Below are positions 6,893 through 10,786 of a stretch of DNA of 10,786 bases, piece after piece. The stretch comes from an uncultured Clostridia bacterium (GTDB lineage: Bacteria; Bacillota; Clostridia; Christensenellales; CAG-138): contig CALEPU010000168.1 in assembly GCA_937913075.1 (NCBI GenBank), positions 1-10,786 on the forward strand, written 5' to 3'. Within the stretch, counting starts at the first letter, position 1. Each line of letters starts with the position of its first letter. The notes under the pieces are model-generated. The model saw nothing but the letters and a program-made list of their open reading frames with translations, had not been told where the DNA came from and searched no databases. Made by a program: the position numbers and the translations under genes.

Positions 6893-6928
6893 GCTGAATT
6901 GCAGCGCGGCGGGCGCAGCTAATTCAGC
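6893..6928. repeat. Inverted repeat between xseA and xseB
   Basis: The 8-base arms GCTGAATT (6893-6900) and AATTCAGC (6921-6928) enclose a 20-base GC-rich segment that can itself form a short inner stem (GCGC 6904-6907 with GCGC 6913-6916). It covers the xseA stop codon (6924-6926) and ends 6 nt from the xseB Shine-Dalgarno. In the operon mRNA no U run follows, so it is not a classic terminator. On the opposite strand TTTT follows after GGG. A role in mRNA processing or in setting the XseA:XseB ratio is inference. Confidence 0.5.
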
Positions 6929-8126
6929 GGGTTTTAATATCTTTTACGACAGCGGAAGCCGCGCCGTCCTGCCAGTTTATACTGATCTCAGCACCTGCGC
7001 AAACGCCCTCGGCTTTTGTGACGGCTCGTCCGCTCGCATCGGTAACAAGCGCATATCCCCTGGAAAGCATCTTTGCGGGGCTTACTGCGTCAAGCCTTGA
7101 AAGCGCCGCTTGGAGCAGTACGCGGGTCTGCGACAGTGCGCCCGACGCCATGGCGGATGCGGGGGTAAGCTTTGCTTTTAGCCTCTCCCTAAGCACCTCG
7201 ACGGCATGGTGCGGATTTGCCATTGCCGAGGAGCCCATTATGCTGACAAGAGCGCGTTTTTGCTCGGCAAGCCTTTCCGATATGCCGGTCATGAGCTCGT
7301 CAATGCAATAGTTAAGCTCGGATGCGATTTCGGCATAGACGGGACAGCAGAGCTCCGCCGCGGCGGACGGCGTCGGCGCTCGCAGATCGGCGGCAAAATC
7401 GGCTATGGTGAAATCCGTCTCATGTCCGACCGCGCTGACTATCGGTACGCGGCATGCGGCGATCGCCCTTGCGACGGACTCGTCGTTGAAGCAGTAAAGA
7501 TCCTCATAGCTGCCGCCGCCCCTGCCGACGATTATAACGTCGCACTTATCGAAGCGCTGAAGAGCGTTTACAGCCGCGACTATCTCCCTCGGGGCTTCGG
7601 GCCCCTGCACCTGACAGGGCGCAAGAAGTATGTTCATATTGGGAAATCTGCGCTGGATTATGTTGACTATATCACGCAGCGCGGCGCCGGTGTCGCTCGT
7701 TGCAACGCCTATGCAGCGCGGAAGGAGCGGCAACGCACGCTCATTACCGAAAAGCCCTTCTTGCTCGAGCTTTTGTTTGAGCATTAAAAACCTTTGGTAA
7801 AGCTCGCCCTCGCCCGCTTCTCTTAGACCTGCGACGTAGAGCTGATATTTGCCGTCCCTGACGAAGATCGAGACCGAGCCTCTTGCTACGACCTGCATGC
7901 CGTCCCTCGGTTCGATATTGAGCTTTGCGGCGTCGGAACGGAACATGACGCAAGGCACGACCGCGCCTGCGTCTTTTAAATTAAAATACAGATGCCCGGA
8001 GGAGTGGCGTTTGAAGCCGCTTATCTCGCCGGACACCCTTACGCTCCGCAGACGCGGATCGTTAGACAATATGCCGCTGACGTACTCGTTCAGCTTTGTG
8101 ACGGAAAGCACTGCCGCCTCTGCCAT
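6924..8126 (-). CDS. xseA: Exodeoxyribonuclease VII large subunit
   Basis: XseA is the catalytic subunit of Exonuclease VII, which cuts single-stranded DNA from both ends into oligonucleotides during repair. The N-terminal OB-fold spans about 6-100 (SVTKLNEYVSGIL; VSGEISGFKRHSSGHLYFNLKD). The catalytic domain shows ATSDTGAALRDI (142-153), GRGGGSYEDLYCFNDE (201-216), SAVGHETDFTIADFAADLRAPTPSAAAE (231-258), a helical coiled-coil region (about 265-365) and the C-terminal LSRGYALV segment that is conserved in the family. The 400-residue length is normal. The ATG (8124-8126) follows the nusB stop by 4 nt without a visible Shine-Dalgarno, so it is probably translated by coupling to nusB. In many Firmicutes folD lies between nusB and xseA; here they are directly adjacent. 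Confidence 0.97.
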   Translation of the reverse strand: MAEAAVLSVTKLNEYVSGILSNDPRLRSVRVSGEISGFKRHSSGHLYFNLKDAGAVVPCVMFRSDAAKLNIEPRDGMQVVARGSVSIFVRDGKYQLYVAGLREAGEGELYQRFLMLKQKLEQEGLFGNERALPLLPRCIGVATSDTGAALRDIVNIIQRRFPNMNILLAPCQVQGPEAPREIVAAVNALQRFDKCDVIIVGRGGGSYEDLYCFNDESVARAIAACRVPIVSAVGHETDFTIADFAADLRAPTPSAAAELCCPVYAEIASELNYCIDELMTGISERLAEQKRALVSIMGSSAMANPHHAVEVLRERLKAKLTPASAMASGALSQTRVLLQAALSRLDAVSPAKMLSRGYALVTDASGRAVTKAEGVCAGAEISINWQDGAASAVVKDIKTR

Positions 8127-8130
8127 GGGG

Positions 8131-8541
8131 TTATTTTGCGTTGAGCGCCCTTGCTATATTGCCGAGCACTCCGTTGATAAACTTCGGCGAATCCTCCCCG
8201 CCGTATTTTGTGGCGATACGCACAGCCTCGTTTATGACGACCTTTTGAGGAGCGCTCTTGTCGAAAGCGAGCTCATATACCGCGATACGCAGTATTGAAA
8301 GATCTACCTTGGGCATACGATCGACAGACCAGCCCGTTGAGGCTTCGGATATCATTGCGTCTATCTCCTGCGCATTGTCCATCACGCCTTTGACGAGCGA
8401 TCCCGCGAACTCCTCGTCCTGCTCATTTGCAGGCTGCTCCACGCCTGATATTTCAAGCACGGTAGAATATTCGTCATCGCAGCCGAAGAGCTTGCCGTAA
8501 GCCATCTTCATTGCGATCTCTCTTGCTGTCTTTCTGCTCAT
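8131..8541 (-). CDS. nusB: Transcription antitermination factor NusB
   Basis: NusB binds boxA RNA together with ribosomal protein S10 (NusE) and keeps RNA polymerase processive on rRNA operons. The 136-residue product has the all-helical NusB family pattern: the N-terminal SRKTAREIAMKMAYGKLF (2-19), the basic conserved block DRMPKVDLSILRIAVYEL (74-91), and KVVINEAVRIATKYGGEDSPKFINGVLG (100-127). Length is typical. The start at ATG 8539-8541 is chosen because the family N-terminus begins just there, though no good Shine-Dalgarno precedes it. A small inverted repeat fills the 18-nt gap after the amaP-like gene. It is 4 nt upstream of xseA. Confidence 0.96.
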   Translation of the reverse strand: MSRKTAREIAMKMAYGKLFGCDDEYSTVLEISGVEQPANEQDEEFAGSLVKGVMDNAQEIDAMISEASTGWSVDRMPKVDLSILRIAVYELAFDKSAPQKVVINEAVRIATKYGGEDSPKFINGVLGNIARALNAK

Positions 8542-8543
8542 AA

Positions 8544-8559
8544 GAATACCCGGTTATTC
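8544..8559. repeat. Short inverted repeat in the amaP-nusB gap
   Basis: GAATACCCGGTTATTC has 5-base perfect arms (GAATA/TATTC) around a 6-base centre and fills almost the entire gap between the amaP-like stop and the nusB ATG. It sits where a nusB ribosome binding site would be expected. A hairpin from it would be weak, and its function is unknown. Confidence 0.3.
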
Positions 8560-9135
8560 TCAGTTGACCCTTGCCGCAGCCGCGGGGGAATAGGTGCCGA
8601 CAACGACGATGGATATCTGTGTGACGGTAACGCCCGCGTACTGCTCGATATACTCTTTTAGCTCACTGCGGACCTTGTCGCAGAGCTCCGGCACGTTGGT
8701 ATCGGCAAGCACGACAACCTTGAGGCTTATTGATACGCCCTGCTGCGGATCTATCCTGACGGTGCTGCTGCACTCCCTTATGCGGTTGTTGGAGCGGATG
8801 TAGCGCTGCGCCATGCTGTCTATCGAAGCGGCGGAGATATAAGCCGCGCCGTTTTCATCGGCACGCAGGAGCGAGGCGTTAGCGCCGCTCTCCTTCTCCT
8901 TTGCCCTGCTCCTTGTGAAGAGAAGCTTTATGGCGATTATCGCAAGCAGTGCAGCTCCCGCGCCAATACCTATGCAAAGGTAAGGCTCGCTGCCGTAATC
9001 GAGTGCGCTCAATGCCGTTTGGCGCATATCCGCGTCGATTACGTTGACTGTGCAAAGAATTACCGCGACCATGCACGCAATGAATACGAGCAAAATGAAC
9101 GCAAGCAGTATCCTATCGAACAGACGGGGTTTCAT
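8560..9135 (-). CDS. amaP: Alkaline shock response membrane anchor protein AmaP-like
   Basis: A 191-residue membrane protein. Two hydrophobic helices are clear, about 9-30 (LLAFILLVFIACMVAVILC) and 52-73 (YLCIGIGAGAALLAIIAIKLLF), then a basic stretch RSRAKEK. The C-terminal part (about 97-182) is an Asp23-like fold: AAYISAASIDSMAQRYIR, a beta-rich segment with VRIDPQQGVSISLKVVVLADTNVPEL, and helical RSELKEYIEQYAGV. This layout matches AmaP, which in Staphylococcus anchors Asp23 to the membrane. The gene directly follows an Asp23 gene here, which supports that role. The start is fixed by AAAGGAG (9142-9148), 6 nt before ATG. A 72-nt gap with an inverted repeat separates it from asp23, and nusB follows after 18 nt. 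Partnership with the adjacent Asp23 is inferred from family and context. Confidence 0.82.
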   Translation of the reverse strand: MKPRLFDRILLAFILLVFIACMVAVILCTVNVIDADMRQTALSALDYGSEPYLCIGIGAGAALLAIIAIKLLFTRSRAKEKESGANASLLRADENGAAYISAASIDSMAQRYIRSNNRIRECSSTVRIDPQQGVSISLKVVVLADTNVPELCDKVRSELKEYIEQYAGVTVTQISIVVVGTYSPAAAARVN

Positions 9136-9178
9136 TTGTAGCTCCTTTCAAGTGACCGTTGACCTGCGGAATGACGGA

Positions 9179-9201
9179 ACCGTACGGTACAGCCGTGCGG
9201 T
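9179..9201. repeat. Inverted repeat between asp23 and amaP
   Basis: ACCGTACGG (9179-9187) and CCGTGCGGT (9193-9201) form 9-base arms with one mismatch around a 5-base loop (TACAG). In the operon mRNA the hairpin would lie 6 nt after the asp23 stop codon and upstream of the amaP Shine-Dalgarno. No U run follows in that direction, so it is not a standard terminator. On the opposite strand CTTTTGTTATTT follows. It could protect the 3' end of a processed asp23 message, allowing more Asp23 than AmaP; this is inference. Confidence 0.55.
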
Positions 9202-9207
9202 CTTTTG

Positions 9208-9636
9208 TTATTTGACCCTCGTTTCTATCTCGGTCTTCTCTTTCTTTTTGTCGACCTTCTCGCCCTCGTCGAAGGTGACGCCCTGCACCATGACGTTGAC
9301 CTCGACAACGCGAAGCGCCGTCATGGTCTCGATGGCGTTCTTGATCTCCTTCTGGACTGCGGCGCAGACGTCCTGAATACGGGCGCCGTAATTGACGTTA
9401 ATGCTGATATCGACAGCGGCTTCCTCCTGCCCGACCTCAACACGCACTCCCTTTGTCATGCTCTTCTTGTTGAACAGACCGGAGATGCCCTCCATAACTG
9501 TGCCTGCGAGGCCGGATACGCCCTCTACCTCGGCGGCTGCAAGACCGGCTATCGTGGCGATAACGTCGGGTGCAAAAACTACCTTGCCGTTTTCGGTGAC
9601 GCTGATGTCGGTTACAACATCGTTTTCGTATTCCAT
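9208..9636 (-). CDS. Asp23/Gls24 family envelope stress response protein (YqhY-like)
   Basis: A 142-residue protein of the Asp23/Gls24 (DUF322) family, which in Gram-positives is abundant, soluble and often membrane-associated through AmaP. The Asp23 domain covers about 13-122: VTENGKVVFAPDVIATIAGLAAAEVEGVSGL, then VRVEVGQEEAAVDISINVNYGARIQDV, AAVQKEIKNAIETMT and VVEVNVMVQGVTF. The last 20 residues are a charged tail (KVDKKKEKTEIETRVK). In Bacillus the orthologue yqhY lies after accB-accC and before nusB; here accBC are missing and it directly follows spoIIIAH. The ATG 9634-9636 has an AAAGGA Shine-Dalgarno (9648-9653) at a rather long 11 nt, and a strong promoter lies just upstream. The molecular function of the family is not well defined. 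Confidence 0.92.
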   Translation of the reverse strand: MEYENDVVTDISVTENGKVVFAPDVIATIAGLAAAEVEGVSGLAGTVMEGISGLFNKKSMTKGVRVEVGQEEAAVDISINVNYGARIQDVCAAVQKEIKNAIETMTALRVVEVNVMVQGVTFDEGEKVDKKKEKTEIETRVK

Positions 9637-9672
9637 AATGATTCAGATCCTTTCATTTGCGTTGATAACCGG

Positions 9673-9701
9673 ATTATAGCAAATTTTCGATCCGTTGTAA
9701 A
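9673..9701 (-). promoter_or_regulatory. Sigma-A-type promoter for asp23 and downstream genes
   Basis: On the minus strand a -35 box TTTACA (9696-9701) and a perfect -10 box TATAAT (9673-9678) are separated by exactly 17 nt. An extended -10 TG precedes the -10 box by one base (TGC-TATAAT). Transcription should begin near 9666, leaving a leader of about 30 nt before the asp23 ATG. The promoter lies in the 71-nt gap after spoIIIAH. It would let asp23, amaP, nusB and the genes after them be expressed in growing cells independently of the sporulation operon. Confidence 0.85.
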
Positions 9702-9707
9702 GCCCAA

Positions 9708-10235
9708 TCAGCCTCCGAGAGAAATTTTGATAGACGCTGCGGGAAGTCCGGTCTCGGATATGACTATATCGAGTATCCTTGCAACCTCCTCGTCGGAGAG
9801 CGCCTCGCCGTCTATCACGACCGTCGCGCTGTCGCTGCGTATAGTCGCCGCCGCGTCGAGGAAGCCCTTGCCCCTTATCCTGCTCTCGACGGTAAACTCC
9901 TTTTCCATATTGCCTACAAGCTCAAGCAGTCGGTCCTGCGCCTCAACTATGCTGTCCTCATCGCTGTTTTCGCTGTTGATTATTGACCTCAAATAGTCGA
10001 TCTCCCTCGCGCGTACGTCGCTTCTCTCCTCGCGGAAGGCATTGAAATAATCGCCCCTTATGTTGAGCATGGTCTGCTGCGACTCCTCCGTGGGCGCTGG
10101 AGTTTGATCGACGCCCGTCAGCGTCTCCCCCTTTTCTTTACCGAGCTTCAGGTTGAGCCATACGGCCGCGCAAAGCAATATTATTGCTGCCGCCAATACG
10201 AAAAGAACGCGCTTGTTTTTAAGTGTACCTGTCAT
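9708..10235 (-). CDS. spoIIIAH: SpoIIIAH-like stage III sporulation protein
   Basis: SpoIIIAH is a mother-cell membrane protein of the SpoIIIA-SpoIIQ channel linking mother cell and forespore during engulfment; its outer domain forms a ring with SpoIIQ. The 175-residue product has one N-terminal transmembrane helix (about 9-28, RVLFVLAAAIILLCAAVWL), a polar linker, the family helix FNAFREERSDVRAREIDYLRSII (64-86) and a C-terminal YscJ/FliF-like ring domain (about 112-173, with KGFLDAAATI and VARILDIVISETGL). It is somewhat shorter than the about 218-residue B. subtilis protein, mainly in the linker. GGAGGT (10243-10248), 7 nt before ATG, fixes the start. It follows spoIIIAG by 18 nt. Expression is expected from the spoIIIA operon (sigma-E in known species), whose promoter lies outside the window. 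Confidence 0.93.
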   Translation of the reverse strand: MTGTLKNKRVLFVLAAAIILLCAAVWLNLKLGKEKGETLTGVDQTPAPTEESQQTMLNIRGDYFNAFREERSDVRAREIDYLRSIINSENSDEDSIVEAQDRLLELVGNMEKEFTVESRIRGKGFLDAAATIRSDSATVVIDGEALSDEEVARILDIVISETGLPAASIKISLGG

Positions 10236-10253
10236 TTTTATTACCTCCGTAAA

Positions 10254-10786
10254 TTAGTTTTCCGTTCTGCCCATGGTGTAGACGCCGATTTTGTTCGGTT
10301 CCACTCCGAGAAGGGTCTGCACGGCCGATATAAGATCGGTCTTGACCCTGATATCCCCCGCGCCCTCGGCTATAACGATTACACCCCTCACCTCCGGCAC
10401 CAGCTTTGTCAACACGAGCGGCTGCTCGCTGCCGCCGGAATTGACTGTCGCCGGAGCGCTCTTTGAGCTTTCGCCTGTTGTGCCGCTGCTTGTTTGCAGC
10501 TCCTGCGCGGGTACGAGCCTCGCAGTGCTCTCAAAGCAGATCATGACCCTTACCGCGCCGGCTCCCGATATACCGGTCAAAAACTTCTCCAAAGCCGCCT
10601 CGGTCTCACTCTCGCTGCGGAAGGCGCTGCTTTCGGTTTCGATATCATCGGGGGTCTTTTCCGCTTGTTCCGCCCTTCCCTCGCATGATATGCCGCCCGT
10701 CACGGCAAATATGATGACGGCAAGCGCGAATATTGACAGATAAACCGTGAGCTCCAGCTTTCTGTTATCCCTAAGTCTGTTAATGA
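10254..10786 (-). CDS. spoIIIAG: SpoIIIAG-like stage III sporulation protein, 5' end beyond window
   Basis: SpoIIIAG builds a large ring in the mother-cell membrane as part of the SpoIIIA secretion-like channel. The frame runs open off the right edge, so about 176 residues are visible and the start is not. A GTG at 10701-10703 could be mistaken for a start, but it lies at the end of a transmembrane helix, LTVYLSIFALAVIIFAV, which is preceded by NRLRDNRKLE. The true start is therefore beyond the window. After the helix come a polar stretch, the conserved AALEKFLTGISGAGAVRVMICFES, a Ser/Thr/Gly-rich loop, and PEVRGVIVIAEGAGDIRVKTDLISAVQTLLGVEPNKIGVYTM, the ring-building motif of the family. It stops at TAA (10254-10256), 18 nt before spoIIIAH. 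Confidence 0.92.
   Translation of the reverse strand, partial: INRLRDNRKLELTVYLSIFALAVIIFAVTGGISCEGRAEQAEKTPDDIETESSAFRSESETEAALEKFLTGISGAGAVRVMICFESTARLVPAQELQTSSGTTGESSKSAPATVNSGGSEQPLVLTKLVPEVRGVIVIAEGAGDIRVKTDLISAVQTLLGVEPNKIGVYTMGRTEN

Noticed and set aside
6893..6928. Rho-independent terminator for the minus-strand operon at xseA/xseB
   Set aside because: No U run follows the stem in the transcript direction, and xseB with its ribosome binding site continues directly after it.
9179..9201. Intrinsic terminator after asp23
   Set aside because: The sequence after the stem in the operon direction is not U-rich. T-rich sequence occurs only on the opposite strand, where no gene is present.
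10701..10703. GTG as the start codon of spoIIIAG
   Set aside because: The frame stays open upstream to the window edge and encodes the expected transmembrane helix, so this GTG is an internal valine.
541..10786. tRNA, rRNA, riboswitch, CRISPR, transposase, phage or defence genes
   Set aside because: None seen: the region is packed with recognisable housekeeping and sporulation genes, and the gaps are below 75 nt.

Overview
Almost the whole window (about 541 to 10786) is one minus-strand gene cluster from a GC-rich, spore-forming Clostridia-type Firmicute. The evidence is spoIIIAG and spoIIIAH together with the widespread Firmicute neighbourhood asp23/yqhY, nusB, xseA, xseB, ispA, dxs, tlyA, nadK, recN. 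In transcription order (right to left) the genes are: spoIIIAG (cut by the window edge), spoIIIAH, a sigma-A-type promoter, an Asp23/Gls24 protein, an AmaP-like membrane anchor, nusB, xseA, xseB, ispA, dxs, tlyA, nadK and recN. Spacing is tight: dxs and tlyA overlap, ispA and dxs are 3 nt apart, and most other gaps are below 75 nt. Relative to the Bacillus subtilis order, accB-accC, folD and argR are absent from their usual places, and an amaP-like gene sits between asp23 and nusB.

Together the genes cover late sporulation (the SpoIIIA channel ring), envelope stress or envelope organisation (Asp23 with its anchor), antitermination of rRNA transcription (NusB), DNA repair (Exonuclease VII large and small subunits, RecN), isoprenoid supply (Dxs makes DXP, IspA makes prenyl diphosphates), rRNA 2'-O-methylation (TlyA) and NADP supply (NadK).

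The left end is different and is best read as an assembly or library chimera. Bases 1-15 match the 3' end of the Illumina TruSeq adapter. Bases 16-48 are a CCCCAAT tandem repeat resembling a ciliate telomere C-strand. Bases 49 to about 540 are extremely AT-rich and hold the 3' part of an Asn/Lys/Glu/Asp-rich protein of eukaryotic character. This foreign piece joins recN in frame at a run of seven T (541-547), replacing the last few dozen RecN residues. A rumen or gut community containing both ciliates and Clostridia would explain both halves; that is an inference. I found no new defence, mobile or RNA system in the window. The most noteworthy items are the chimera with its telomere-like repeat, the asp23 promoter, and several small intergenic inverted repeats in the operon.
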